Source: Agrococcus jenensis (GTDB lineage: Bacteria > Actinomycetota > Actinomycetes > Actinomycetales > Microbacteriaceae). Taken from it: DNA of 64,000 nt. The notes below the pieces were generated by a model. That model was not told the DNA's origin and did not search any database. It was given only the letters and a program-made list of their open reading frames with translations. Of this stretch, positions 40,722 through 49,763 are shown one piece after another. The translations under genes were made by a program, and so were the position numbers. Every line of letters begins with the position of its first letter. Positions within the stretch are counted from its first letter, which is position 1. The stretch lies in NCBI RefSeq assembly GCF_003752465.1, contig NZ_RKHJ01000001.1, positions 2,108,001 through 2,172,000 of the forward strand, given 5' to 3'.

Positions 40722-41723
40722 ATGTCCCAGCGAATCCTGCCCGCCAGGCCCGTCCTGGCCGGCGTCGCGGTGCTCACCGCGCTCGCTCTCGCCGCGTGCG
40801 GCACCACCGAGGCGCCCGCCGAGAGCGCCGCGCCCGGCGCCTCGAGCGAGGCCGTCACGCTGACGGACGCGCGCGGCGTCGAGGTCGAGATCCCCGCCGA
40901 GGTCGAGGACGTGGTCGCGCTCGAGTGGGCCGCCGTCGAGCACCTGCAGGTCGCTGGCGTGCCGCCGGTCGGCGTCGCCGACGTCGCCGGCTACACCGAC
41001 TGGTCGGGCACCGGCGCGCCCCTCGAGGGCGAGCCGACCGATGTCGGCACGCGCATCGAGCCCTCGATCGACGCGATCGCGGGCCTCGCGCCCGACCTCA
41101 TCGTCACCGTGCTCGGCGCCGACGACGCGGCCTACGCCGACCTCGAGGCGATCGCGCCCGTGCTCGTGCTGCAGGGTGCCGACGCGGCCGACCCGATCGG
41201 CACGATGTACGCCGACCTCCGCCTCGTGGGCGAAGCCGTCGGCGGCCAGGACGCCGTCGAGACGGCGATCACCGCGTACGAGGCGCACGTCGAGGAGCTC
41301 TCGGCGACCGTCGAGGAGGCCGGGCTCACCGGCACGCCGCTCGCGCACATGGACGGCTACGAGAACGGCGGCCAGGTCGAGATCCGGCCGTACGCCGACG
41401 GCGCGCTGCTGCCCGCCGCCTTCGAGTCGATCGGCTTCGTCAACGGCTGGCCGGGCGAGGGCGACGCGCAGTACGGGCTCGGCGTCACCGACGTCGAGGG
41501 CCTGACGGCGCTCGAGGAGGGCACGCACATCGTCTACATGACGGTCGGCGAGCGCGACGTCTTCACCCAGCAGCTCGCGTCGAACGCGATCTACACCGAG
41601 CTGCCGACCGTGCAGGCCGGCAACGTGCACCGGCTGCCCGACGGCATCTGGCTCTTCGGCGGCGTCGAGTCGATGACCGCCTACCTCGACGCGCTCGTCG
41701 CGGCGCTCTCGCCCGCCCCGTGA
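40722..41723 (+). CDS. Siderophore-binding lipoprotein (FecB/FhuD-like)
   Basis: 333 residues. The lipobox LALAAC (Cys26) anchors it outside the membrane. The two-lobed class III binding-protein pattern is visible: VVALEWAAVEHLQVAGVPPVGVADVAGYTDW in the first lobe and GDAQYGLGVTDVEGLTALEEG in the second, joined by a long helix. It should capture ferric siderophore for the fused permease. GAGGAAGG is 6 bases before the ATG. The stop overlaps the permease start by GTGA. It is part of the operon with the ATPase upstream and the permease downstream. Confidence 0.88.
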   Translation: MSQRILPARPVLAGVAVLTALALAACGTTEAPAESAAPGASSEAVTLTDARGVEVEIPAEVEDVVALEWAAVEHLQVAGVPPVGVADVAGYTDWSGTGAPLEGEPTDVGTRIEPSIDAIAGLAPDLIVTVLGADDAAYADLEAIAPVLVLQGADAADPIGTMYADLRLVGEAVGGQDAVETAITAYEAHVEELSATVEEAGLTGTPLAHMDGYENGGQVEIRPYADGALLPAAFESIGFVNGWPGEGDAQYGLGVTDVEGLTALEEGTHIVYMTVGERDVFTQQLASNAIYTELPTVQAGNVHRLPDGIWLFGGVESMTAYLDALVAALSPAP

Positions 41724-43750
41724 CACGCATCCGACCGGGAGGGCTCGCGCTCGGCGCGGCCCTCCTCGTCGGCCTCGTCGCCCTCTCCGGGTGGCACGCC
41801 ACGCAGGGCACGACGGACCTCGGGCTGCAGGAGCTGCTGGGCTGGCTCGGCGGCGACGCGAGCCACGCGTCCGTCATCGTCGAGAGCCGGCTGCCGCGCA
41901 TCGCCGCGGCGATCGTCGTCGGGCTCGCGCTCGGCGCGGCCGGCTACGCGATGCAGACGCTCACCGGCAACCCGCTCGCCTCGCCCGACACGCTCGCCGT
42001 CAACGGCGGTGCGAGCGCCGCGATCGCGATCGCGGCCGTCGCCGGCATCAGCCTCCCCGGCATCGGCGGCGCCGGCATCGCCTTCGTCGGCGGCCTCATC
42101 GCGGCGCTCGCCGTCGTGGCCATCGGCCGCGGGCGCGGGTCGACGACCCAGATGGTGCTCATCGGGACCGCGCTCGCGCTCGCGCTGCAGTCGGTCACGA
42201 CCGTCACGATCATCCTCAACGAGCAGGAGACGGCCGGCCTCTACGCCTGGGGCGTCGGGCGCCTGTCGCAGAACGGCATCGACACCGTCGCGCAGCTGCT
42301 GCCGATCGTGCTCGTCGGCATCGCTGTGCTGCTCGTGCTCGCCCGCCGGCTCGACGTGCTCGCGCTCGGCGAGGAGGCTGCAACCACGATCGGCGTCGGC
42401 GTCGGCCGCCTGCGGCTCGGCACGCTCATCGCCTCGGTCGCGCTCGCCGCGGCCGCCGTGGCGATCGCCGGCCCGATCGGCTTCGTCGGCCTCGCCGCGC
42501 CGATCGTGATCCGCATGGTCGCGCGCCGCATCCCCGGGGCCGCCCGCCACGTCGTGGCGATCCCGCTCGCCGCGCTCGCGGGCGCGGTGCTCGTCGTCGG
42601 TGCCGATGTGCTGCTGCGCGCGGCGCTGCCCGGCACGGCCTCGCTCGACGTGCCGACCGGCGTCGTGACGAGCCTCGTCGGCGCCGTCTGCATCATCGTG
42701 CTCGCCCGCACGATGGCGGGTGCGGCCGAGACCGAGTCGATGTCGGTGCTCGGCGCCCGCACGATCGCGAAGCACGCCTGGCTGCCGATCGTCATCGCGG
42801 CGGTCGTGCTGACGGCGATGACCGTCGCGGCCGTGCTGCTCGGCGATCGGCTGCTGCTGCTCGGCGACGTCGTCAACTGGCTCGCCGGCCGCGCCGGCGA
42901 CGCCGTGCGCGTGACGCTCGACACCCGCACCCCGCGGGTCGCCGCCGCGGTGCTCGCGGGCGTCGCGCTCGCGCTCTCCGGAGCGCTCGTGCAGGCGGTC
43001 GCGCGCAACGCGCTCGCGGAGCCCTACCTGCTCGGCGTCGCCGGCGGCGCGGGACTCGGGGCCGTGAGCATCATCACGCTCGTGCCCGTCGCCGCCGGTT
43101 GGCTCGTGGCGGGCAGCGCGCTCGCCGGCGGCGCCATCGCCGGCGTGCTCGTGCTCGTGCTCGTCGGCTGGCGCAGGCTCGGGAGCCTGCGGCTCGTGCT
43201 GACGGGGCTCGCCCTCTCGGCGGCGACCGCGGCGCTCACGAGCATGCTGATCGTCATCACCGACCCGTGGAACCGCGGCAAGGCGATCGTCTGGCTCTCG
43301 GGCTCGACCTACGGCCGCGGCTTCGAGGACGTGCTCCCGGTGGCGATCGCCGTGGTGCTGTCGCTGCTGGCGCTCACCTGGATGCACCGCGACCTCGACC
43401 TCGCCCAGCTCGACGAGGCCACGCCGAGGCTCCTCGGCGTGCGGCTGACGGCCGTGCAGATCATCGCGCTCGCCATCGCGGTCGTGCTGGCCTCGACGGC
43501 GGTCGCCGCGATCGGCGTCGTCGCGTTCGTGGGGCTCGTGGCGCCGCACGCCGCGCGGGCGATCGTCGGCGCGAGGCACCGGGTGCTGCTGCCGCTCGCG
43601 GCGCTGCTGGGCGGCTCGCTGACGCTGATGGCCGACACCCTGGGCCGCACGCTCATCGCGCCGGCCCAGCTGCCGGCCGGCATCATGACCGCGCTCGTCG
43701 GCATCCCGTACTTCATCTGGCTCGTGCTGCAGGCGGGCCGCTCCCGCTGA
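41720..43750 (+). CDS. Fused FecCD-type siderophore permease (two permease domains in one protein)
   Basis: 676 residues, about twice a single FecCD subunit. The first half (about 1-330) and second half (about 350-676) each show the FecCD pattern: ESRLPRIAAAIVVGLALGAAGYAMQ in the first and TRTPRVAAAVLAGVALALSGAL in the second, with G-x-x-GP regions (AGPIGFVGLAAP, AIGVVAFVGLVAPHAAR) and about 10 helices in each. FhuB of E. coli is a known fused permease of this sort, so one chain can form the membrane channel. The GTG start overlaps the binding-protein stop (GTGA). It is followed by a strong terminator. Confidence 0.9.
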   Translation: MTRIRPGGLALGAALLVGLVALSGWHATQGTTDLGLQELLGWLGGDASHASVIVESRLPRIAAAIVVGLALGAAGYAMQTLTGNPLASPDTLAVNGGASAAIAIAAVAGISLPGIGGAGIAFVGGLIAALAVVAIGRGRGSTTQMVLIGTALALALQSVTTVTIILNEQETAGLYAWGVGRLSQNGIDTVAQLLPIVLVGIAVLLVLARRLDVLALGEEAATTIGVGVGRLRLGTLIASVALAAAAVAIAGPIGFVGLAAPIVIRMVARRIPGAARHVVAIPLAALAGAVLVVGADVLLRAALPGTASLDVPTGVVTSLVGAVCIIVLARTMAGAAETESMSVLGARTIAKHAWLPIVIAAVVLTAMTVAAVLLGDRLLLLGDVVNWLAGRAGDAVRVTLDTRTPRVAAAVLAGVALALSGALVQAVARNALAEPYLLGVAGGAGLGAVSIITLVPVAAGWLVAGSALAGGAIAGVLVLVLVGWRRLGSLRLVLTGLALSAATAALTSMLIVITDPWNRGKAIVWLSGSTYGRGFEDVLPVAIAVVLSLLALTWMHRDLDLAQLDEATPRLLGVRLTAVQIIALAIAVVLASTAVAAIGVVAFVGLVAPHAARAIVGARHRVLLPLAALLGGSLTLMADTLGRTLIAPAQLPAGIMTALVGIPYFIWLVLQAGRSR

Positions 43751-43753
43751 CCC

Positions 43754-43784
43754 GGCCGCTGACCCGTTTCGCGGGTCAGCGGCC
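43754..43784. terminator. Bidirectional terminator between permease and M3 peptidase genes
   Basis: A 13-bp perfect stem (43754-43766 with 43772-43784) with a TTTCG loop, between convergent genes. Confidence 0.75.
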
Positions 43785-43804
43785 AGGCCGGCCGGGCTCG
43801 CCGG

Positions 43805-45844
43805 TCAGGCCGCGGCGTCGAGCCCGCGGCGCTTCAGCAGGTGCGCGAGGTCGGCGTCCTGGCCGCGGAAGTCGCGGAACGCCTCGAGCGGGTCCTTCGA
43901 GCCGCCGACGCCGAGCAGCCGCTCGCGGAAGCGCTGCCCGGCCTCGCGGATCGACGGCTGCGCCTTGAACCACTCGACCGTGTCGGCGTCCATGACCTCC
44001 GACCAGATGTACGAGTAGTAGCCGGCGGAGTAGCCGCCCGAGAAGACGTGCTGGAAGTAGCCGGTCGAGTAGCGCGTCGGCACGGTGTCGCTCAGGAGGC
44101 CCACTCGCTCCAGGGCGTCGCGCTCGAACGTCGCGACGTCCGTCACCTCGTCGCCCGCCGTGCGCGCGTGCCACGCCTGGTCGAGCAGCGACGCGGCGAG
44201 GTACTCGCTCGTGTCGTGCCCCTGGTTGAACGACTCGGAGGCCTGCAGGCGCTCGATGACGTCGGCGGGGAGCGGCTCGCCCGTCTCGATGTGCTTCGCG
44301 TAGTGCTCGACGATGCCGGGCCACAGCATCCACATCTCGTTCACCTGGCTCGGGAACTCGACGAAGTCGCGGAAGGTGTTCGTGCCGCCGAACGACGGGT
44401 ACGTCACCTGGGCGAAGAGCCCGTGGAGCGCGTGGCCGAACTCGTGGAAGAGCGTGGTCGTCTCGTCGAAGGTGAGCAGCGTGGGCGTGCCGGCCGGGGG
44501 CTTCGGCACGTTGAGGTTGTTCATCACGACGGTCGGGTGGCCGAGCAGCGCGTTCTGCTGCACGAGCGAGTTCATCCAGGCGCCGCCGCGCTTGGAGTCG
44601 CGCGTGTAGAGGTCGAGCAGGTAGAGGCCCACCTCGCTGCCGTCCTCGTTGCGCACCTCGAACACGCGCACCTCGGGGTGATAGCCGACGAGGTCGGCGC
44701 GCTCCTCGAACGTGATGCCGTACACCTGGTTCGCGGCGTGGAAGACGCCGTCCCACAGCACGCGCTCGGCCTCGAAGTAGGGGCGGAGGGCCGCGGTGTC
44801 GACGTCGAAGCGCGCGGTGCGCTCCTTCTCGGTCCAGTAGTCCCAGTCCCAGGCGGCGAGCTCGTAGGACTCGCCGGATGCGTCGATCTGCGCCTGCAGC
44901 GCCGCGGCCTCTGCCGCGGCGTTCGCCGCGGCCGGCGTCGCGAGCCGGGTGAGCATGGACAGGACGCGCTCGGGGTCGCGTGCCGTCTCATCCGCCATGA
45001 TCGCGTGCGCGTGCGTGGCGAAGCCGAGCAGCGCGGCGCGCTCGGCGCGGAGCGCGGTGAGCTCGAGCACGGTCGCGCGGTTGTCGTGCTCGTTGCCGCG
45101 GGTGCCGCGGGCGAGCGACGCCTCCATGATGCGCTGGCGCACGTCGCGGTTGGTCAGCGACGCGAGCCACGGGTGGCCAGAGAAGAGCGGGAGCGTGACG
45201 AGGTGCTTGCCCTCCAGGCCGCGGTCGGCGGCGGCCTGCGCGGCCGCCTCGATCTCGCCGGCGGAGAGCCCGTCGAGCTCGGCGGCGTCGTCGATGACGA
45301 CGGCGAGGTCGTTGGTGTCGGCCTGCAGGTGCTTGTCGAAGCGCGCCGAGAGGGTCGCGAGCTGCTGGTTGAGCTCCTTGAGCCGCTCGCGCGCCTCGGG
45401 CTCGAGGCCTGCGCCGGCGACCGTCATCTCGGTGTGCTTGCGCTCGACGAGGTAGCGCTGCTCCTCGGTCCAGGAGGGGTCGGGCGACTCGTGCAGCGCG
45501 GCGACGCGGGCATAGAGGCGCGGGTCGAGCGTGATCGAGTCGGCGTGCGCAGCGAAGCGGGGCGCGTAGCGCTCCTCGAGCTCCTGCAGGAACGGCGACG
45601 AGTCGGTCGAGGTCATGCTGAAGAAGACGTGGGCGACGCGCGAGAGCACCTGGCCGCTGCGCTCGAGCGCCTCGATCGTGTTCTCGAAGGTGGGCTCGTC
45701 GTCAGCCTCGACGATCGCGCGCACCTCCTCGGACTGCTCGGCGAACCCGGCCTCGAGCGCCTCCTCGTAGTGCTCGTCGCGGATGTCGGCGAACGGCGGC
45801 AGCTGGTAGGGGAGCGTGCTGGGCGAGAGGAAGGGATTGGTCAT
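43805..45844 (-). CDS. dcp: M3 family metallopeptidase (peptidyl-dipeptidase Dcp-like)
   Basis: 679 residues, the usual length for Dcp/oligopeptidase A. The zinc motif is FHEFGHALHGLF (HEFGH) with the downstream third ligand in the ...FVEFPSQVNE segment. SAGYYSYIWSEVMDAD near residues 615-630 is conserved in the family. It cleaves dipeptides or short peptides in the cytosol; no signal is present. The ATG is supported by a leaderless -10 (TAGGGT) six bases upstream. It is divergent from the methyltransferase gene, with a long inverted repeat between their promoters. Dcp versus OpdA cannot be settled by reading. Confidence 0.92.
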   Translation of the reverse strand: MTNPFLSPSTLPYQLPPFADIRDEHYEEALEAGFAEQSEEVRAIVEADDEPTFENTIEALERSGQVLSRVAHVFFSMTSTDSSPFLQELEERYAPRFAAHADSITLDPRLYARVAALHESPDPSWTEEQRYLVERKHTEMTVAGAGLEPEARERLKELNQQLATLSARFDKHLQADTNDLAVVIDDAAELDGLSAGEIEAAAQAAADRGLEGKHLVTLPLFSGHPWLASLTNRDVRQRIMEASLARGTRGNEHDNRATVLELTALRAERAALLGFATHAHAIMADETARDPERVLSMLTRLATPAAANAAAEAAALQAQIDASGESYELAAWDWDYWTEKERTARFDVDTAALRPYFEAERVLWDGVFHAANQVYGITFEERADLVGYHPEVRVFEVRNEDGSEVGLYLLDLYTRDSKRGGAWMNSLVQQNALLGHPTVVMNNLNVPKPPAGTPTLLTFDETTTLFHEFGHALHGLFAQVTYPSFGGTNTFRDFVEFPSQVNEMWMLWPGIVEHYAKHIETGEPLPADVIERLQASESFNQGHDTSEYLAASLLDQAWHARTAGDEVTDVATFERDALERVGLLSDTVPTRYSTGYFQHVFSGGYSAGYYSYIWSEVMDADTVEWFKAQPSIREAGQRFRERLLGVGGSKDPLEAFRDFRGQDADLAHLLKRRGLDAAA

Positions 45845-45856
45845 CCCACCACCCTA
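45845..45856 (-). promoter_or_regulatory. Leaderless promoter of the M3 peptidase gene
   Basis: TAGGGT (45856-45851, minus strand), six bases before the ATG. Confidence 0.55.
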
Positions 45857-45868
45857 GGACGCCCGCCC

Positions 45869-45935
45869 TTCTCAACGTCGCCAGTGGTCGCGCGGGCCGA
45901 TGTGCCCGGCGAACGACCACTGGCGACGTTGAGAA
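45869..45935. repeat. Long inverted repeat, copy 1 (22-bp perfect arms)
   Basis: Arms 45869-45890 and 45914-45935 are perfectly complementary (TTCTCAACGTCGCC...). The 23-base interior pairs partly (GGGC/GCCC). It lies between divergent leaderless promoters of the peptidase and methyltransferase genes. It is homologous to the element at 46755-46820. Confidence 0.85.
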
Positions 45936-45945
45936 TCAGGAGTCC

Positions 45946-45957
45946 TAGACTCCGGGC
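45946..45957 (+). promoter_or_regulatory. Leaderless promoter of the methyltransferase gene
   Basis: TAGACT (45946-45951), six bases, ATG. The inverted repeat ends ten bases upstream. Confidence 0.58.
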
Positions 45958-46752
45958 ATGGGGCACGCCACCTACTCCCACGGGCACCACGCGAGCGTCG
46001 TCGCCGCGCATGCTGCCCGCACCGTCGCGAACTCCGCCGCCTACCTCTCGCCGCTGCTCGCGCCGGGGATGCGCGTGCTCGACGTCGGCTGCGGCCCCGG
46101 CTCGATCACGATCGACCTCGCCCGCCGAGTGGGGAGCACCGGCCGCGTCGTCGGCATCGACATGAGCGCGGAGGTCGTCGAGACGGCGCGCGCGGCGGCC
46201 GAGCAGGCGGGCGTGCCCAACGTCGAGTTCCGCGTCGGCGACGCCTACGACCCGTCGCCCGGTGAGCGCTTCGACGTCGTGCACGCGCACCAGGTGCTGC
46301 AGCACCTCGGCGACCCGGTCGCGGCGCTCACCGCCTGGAGGGCGGCCGGCGACCTCGTCGCGGCCCGCGACGTCATCTACTCGGCGACGACGATCCATCC
46401 GCTCTCGCCGGAGCTCGCCCGCTGGCGCGAGCTGATGGTCGCGCTGCAGGGCGCGAACGGCGGCGACGGCGACGCCGGCGCGCGACTCAAGGCCTGGGCG
46501 CGCGCCGCTGGCTTCGGCCGCATCGAGACCGACGTCGAGACGTGGTGCTTCGAGTCGGAGCGCGGCCGGGCGTTCTGGGGCGGGCAGTGGCAGGAGCGCG
46601 CGCTGCACTCCGCGTTCGCCGATGGCACCGAGCGCCACGGCCTGGCCGACGCGCGGGAGCGCGAGGCGATCGCGTCCGCGTGGGCGGCGTGGACGGCCGA
46701 CGACGACGGCTGGATGGCGATGATCCACGGCTGGATCCTCGCCGCCGATTGA
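45958..46752 (+). CDS. Class I SAM-dependent methyltransferase
   Basis: 264 residues. The SAM-binding motif VLDVGCGPGSITIDLARRVG is textbook, with VVGIDMSAE (motif II acid) and FDVVHAHQVLQHLGDP (motif IV region). The N-terminal GHATYSHGHHASVVAAHAAR and Trp-rich C-terminus look like the UbiE/Coq5-related small-molecule methyltransferases, but no substrate is evident. It is a single-gene unit with a leaderless -10. It is flanked on each side by copies of the same long inverted repeat, which marks it as a possible movable or separately acquired cassette. The second repeat lies 2 bases after the stop. Confidence 0.85.
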   Translation: MGHATYSHGHHASVVAAHAARTVANSAAYLSPLLAPGMRVLDVGCGPGSITIDLARRVGSTGRVVGIDMSAEVVETARAAAEQAGVPNVEFRVGDAYDPSPGERFDVVHAHQVLQHLGDPVAALTAWRAAGDLVAARDVIYSATTIHPLSPELARWRELMVALQGANGGDGDAGARLKAWARAAGFGRIETDVETWCFESERGRAFWGGQWQERALHSAFADGTERHGLADAREREAIASAWAAWTADDDGWMAMIHGWILAAD

Positions 46753-46754
46753 GA

Positions 46755-46820
46755 TCTCAACGTCGCCAGTGGTCGCTCGACGCGCATATCGCGTCGTGCG
46801 ACCACCCGCGACGTTGAGAA
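46755..46820. repeat. Long inverted repeat, copy 2, after the methyltransferase gene
   Basis: Arms of 22 bases (46755-46776 and 46798-46819) match at 20 positions. The interior is itself palindromic (CGACGCG-CATAT-CGCGTCG). The left arm shares its first 20 bases with copy 1. It sits between convergent genes and may also act as a terminator. Confidence 0.85.
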
Positions 46821-46826
46821 GTCGGG

Positions 46827-47057
46827 TCAGTCGGCTCGGGTGACGAGCACGTCGTCGCCGTCGAGGCGGATCGTGGTGCCGTCGTCGAGCTCGACGACCG
46901 GCAGCCCCTCGAGCCACGTGAGCGTCCAGCGCCATGACGAGGTGTCGGCACCCAGCTCGACGAGGGTGCGCTCCTCGTCGTCGATGGCCGCGCGCATCGC
47001 GACCGGCACGGTCTGCGGCGCCTCGCCGCCGACCGCCCACCGGGTGCCGATCTGCAT
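46827..47057 (-). CDS. Small conserved-looking protein of unknown function downstream of valS
   Basis: 76 residues, starting MQIGTRWAVGGEAPQTVP and ending in GDDVLVTRAD. It is acidic with a compact beta-rich look and no membrane segment. Its ATG overlaps the valS stop (TGATG), so it is translated with valS. I do not recognise a family. A similar small ORF coupled to valS in other Microbacteriaceae would support a real gene. The coupling and intact frame to the inverted repeat support coding. Confidence 0.6.
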   Translation of the reverse strand: MQIGTRWAVGGEAPQTVPVAMRAAIDDEERTLVELGADTSSWRWTLTWLEGLPVVELDDGTTIRLDGDDVLVTRAD

Positions 47058-49663
47058 CAGGACTCCTCGAGCACGATCTCGCCGACGGCGAGCTGGTCGC
47101 CCTCGACGATCGACAGGTCGCGGATGCGACCGACGGCCTTGAGGTCGACGGTGGCGGCCTCGAGGTGCTCGCGGAGCGCCTCCGGCACGGCGATCACCGC
47201 GGAGGCGACGGGCGTCTTCTGGCTCGCCTTCGCATCCGTCTTGGCTCGACGGATGCCGATGAGCGCCTGGCCGACGGCCGAGAGCATGCCGGTCGGGCTG
47301 GCATCCGTCATCCCGGGCAGGGCGGCGAGTTCGTCGGCGTCCGGCCACGCGGCGAGGTGGATCGACCCGTCGTGCGACCACGACCAGACCTCCTCGGTCG
47401 CGAACGGCAGGAACGGGGCGAGCAGGCGCAGCTGCACGTCGATCGCCGTGCGGAGCGCCGCGATCGCCGAGGCGCGGCCGGCCGCATCGCCGGCGTAGGC
47501 GCGCTCCTTCACGAGCTCGAGGTAGTCGTCGCAGAACGTCCAGAAGAACGCCTCGGTCGTCTCGAGCGCCTTCGCGTGGTCGTAGCCCTCGAACGCGCGC
47601 GTCGCGGCGCGCACGACGGCGGCGAGCTCGGCGAGCATCTCGCGGTCGAGCCGCTCCGTGACCTCGCCGGGCGCGCCCTCCATCGACAGCACGAACCGCG
47701 CCGCGTTGAGCACCTTCATCGCCAGGCGGCGCCCGATCTTGATCATCTTCGGGTTCTGCGGGTCGAGTGTCGCGTCGACGCCGAGGCGCGAGGACGCCGC
47801 CCAGTAGCGCACGCCGTCGGAGCCGTGGTCCTCGAGCATCCCGAGCGGCGTGACGACGTTGCCCTTCGACTTCGACATCTTCTTGCGGTCCGGGTCGAGG
47901 ATCCAGCCGGAGAGCGCCGCGTGCTGCCAGGGTGCGCGGCCGTCCTCGAACATCGAGCGCAGCAGCGTCGAGAAGAGCCACGTGCGGATGATGTCCTGGC
48001 CCTGCGGGCGCAGGTCGAAGGGCGTCAGCTTCTCCCACAGCTCGGAGCCGCGCGCCCAGCCACCGGCGAGCTGCGGCGTGAGCGACGAGGTCGCCCAGGT
48101 GTCCATGATGTCGATCTCGCCGGCGAAGCCGCCGGGCACGCCGCGCTGCGACTCGTCGTAGCCCTCGGGCACGTCGCTCGTCGGGTCGAGCGGCAGCTGG
48201 TCGGGCGTCGGCAGCAGCACGCGGTCGAAGTCGCGCTCGCCCTCCTCGTCGAGCGCGTACCAGACGGGGATCGGCACGCCGAAGAAGCGCTGGCGCGAGA
48301 TGAGCCAGTCACCGTTGAGGCCGTGCACCCAGTTCTCGTAGCGGGTGCGCATGTGCTCGGGGTGCCAGGCGATCTCGCGGCCGAGCTCGACGAGCCGCTC
48401 GCGCAGCGCCTCGTCGCGGCCGCCGTTCTTGATGTACCACTGGCGGGTGGAGACGATCTCGAGCGGCTTGTCGCCCTTCTCGTAGAACTTCACCGGGTGC
48501 TGGATGGGCTTCGGCTCGCCGATCATGCGGCCGGCGGCCTGCAGCAGCTCGACCATCGCCTTCTTCGCGCTGAACACCGTCTTGCCGGCGAGCTCCGCGT
48601 AGGCGGCCTGCGCGGCGTCGCTCGAGAGCGCCTCGGGCGCCTCGGCGGCGAAGCGGCCGTCGAAGCCGATCACCGAGCGGTTCGGCAGCTGCAGCTCGCG
48701 CCACCACGTGACATCCGTCACGTCGCCGAACGTGCAGATCATGGCAACGCCCGTGCCCTTGTCGATCTGCGCGAGCTCGTGCGCGACGAACGGCACCTCG
48801 ACGCCGAAGACCGGCGTCGTCACGGTGGTGCCGAAGAGGTGCTGGTAGCGGGTGTCGTCGGGATGCGCGACCACGGCGACGCACGAGGGCAGCAGCTCGG
48901 GGCGCGTCGTGTCGATGCGCAGGTCGCCGTCCCGACTCGTGAAGACGATGGTGTGGTACGCGCCGGGCTGCTCGCGGTCCTCGAGCTCGGCCTGGGCCAC
49001 GGCGGTGCGGAACGTCACGTCCCAGAGCGTGGGCGCATCCGCCTGGTACGCCTCGCCGCGCTCGAAGTTGCGCAGGAAGGCGAGCTGCGACGTGCGGCGG
49101 GCGTCGTCCGAGATCGTGCGGTAGGTCTGCGACCAGTCGATCGAGAGGCCGAGCGTGCGCCACAGGTGCTCGAAGCGCTCCTCGTCCTCCTCGGTGAGGC
49201 GCTCGCACAGCTCGATGAAGTTCTTGCGCGAGACGGGCAGCTGGTCGGCGGCCTTCGAGCTCTTGCCCTCGCCGCCCTGCTGCGGCGGCGTGAAGTCGGG
49301 GTCGTAGGCGAGCGTCGGGTCGACGCGCACGCCGTAGTAGTTCTGCACCCGGCGCTCGGTCGGGAGGCCGTTGTCGTCCCAGCCCATCGGGTAGAAGACG
49401 TGCTTGCCGCGCATGCGCTGGAACCGCGCGATGAGGTCGGTGTGCGTGTAGGAGAACACGTGGCCGACGTGCAGCGAGCCGGATGCGGTGGGCGGCGGCG
49501 TGTCGATCGAGTAGATCGCGTCGCGGTCGAGCTCGGCGGCATCGAAGCGGTACGTGCCCGCTGCCTCCCAGTGCTCGCCCCACTTGGCCTCGAGTCCTTC
49601 GAGGGCGGGCTTCTCGGGCATCCCCGGCGTGGCGGGCGTCCCGGACGTGGGCATGGCGCTCAT
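47057..49663 (-). CDS. valS: Valine-tRNA ligase
   Basis: 868 residues, typical ValRS. The ATP-site signatures are HVGH at residues 65-68 (SGSLHVGHVFSYTHTD) and KKMSKSKGNVV around residues 595-605. The editing domain is present (the central CP1 insert with DVTDVTWWRELQLPNRSVIG), and the C-terminal helical domain with a basic end follows. It charges tRNA-Val in the cytosol. A -10 (TAGACT) lies at 49752-49757, giving a leader of about 80 bases; no T-box is visible. A second Met three codons in is another possible start. Its stop overlaps the small ORF. Confidence 0.96.
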   Translation of the reverse strand: MSAMPTSGTPATPGMPEKPALEGLEAKWGEHWEAAGTYRFDAAELDRDAIYSIDTPPPTASGSLHVGHVFSYTHTDLIARFQRMRGKHVFYPMGWDDNGLPTERRVQNYYGVRVDPTLAYDPDFTPPQQGGEGKSSKAADQLPVSRKNFIELCERLTEEDEERFEHLWRTLGLSIDWSQTYRTISDDARRTSQLAFLRNFERGEAYQADAPTLWDVTFRTAVAQAELEDREQPGAYHTIVFTSRDGDLRIDTTRPELLPSCVAVVAHPDDTRYQHLFGTTVTTPVFGVEVPFVAHELAQIDKGTGVAMICTFGDVTDVTWWRELQLPNRSVIGFDGRFAAEAPEALSSDAAQAAYAELAGKTVFSAKKAMVELLQAAGRMIGEPKPIQHPVKFYEKGDKPLEIVSTRQWYIKNGGRDEALRERLVELGREIAWHPEHMRTRYENWVHGLNGDWLISRQRFFGVPIPVWYALDEEGERDFDRVLLPTPDQLPLDPTSDVPEGYDESQRGVPGGFAGEIDIMDTWATSSLTPQLAGGWARGSELWEKLTPFDLRPQGQDIIRTWLFSTLLRSMFEDGRAPWQHAALSGWILDPDRKKMSKSKGNVVTPLGMLEDHGSDGVRYWAASSRLGVDATLDPQNPKMIKIGRRLAMKVLNAARFVLSMEGAPGEVTERLDREMLAELAAVVRAATRAFEGYDHAKALETTEAFFWTFCDDYLELVKERAYAGDAAGRASAIAALRTAIDVQLRLLAPFLPFATEEVWSWSHDGSIHLAAWPDADELAALPGMTDASPTGMLSAVGQALIGIRRAKTDAKASQKTPVASAVIAVPEALREHLEAATVDLKAVGRIRDLSIVEGDQLAVGEIVLEES

Positions 49664-49751
49664 GGCGTCTCGCTTTCGATGTGCGCGGCATCGCGTCTGT
49701 GCTGCCGCCTCGGGATGAGGCCGCGGCTTGATGCCTGGTTGTGCTGGGGAG

Positions 49752-49757
49752 AGTCTA
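49752..49757 (-). promoter_or_regulatory. -10 box of valS
   Basis: TAGACT on the minus strand, about 90 bases before the start. Confidence 0.45.
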
Positions 49758-49763
49758 CGGCGG

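Noticed and set aside
49664-49757. T-box riboswitch for valS
   Set aside because: The leader is only about 80 bases and lacks the TGGTACCGCG-type T-box, unlike the ileS leader.
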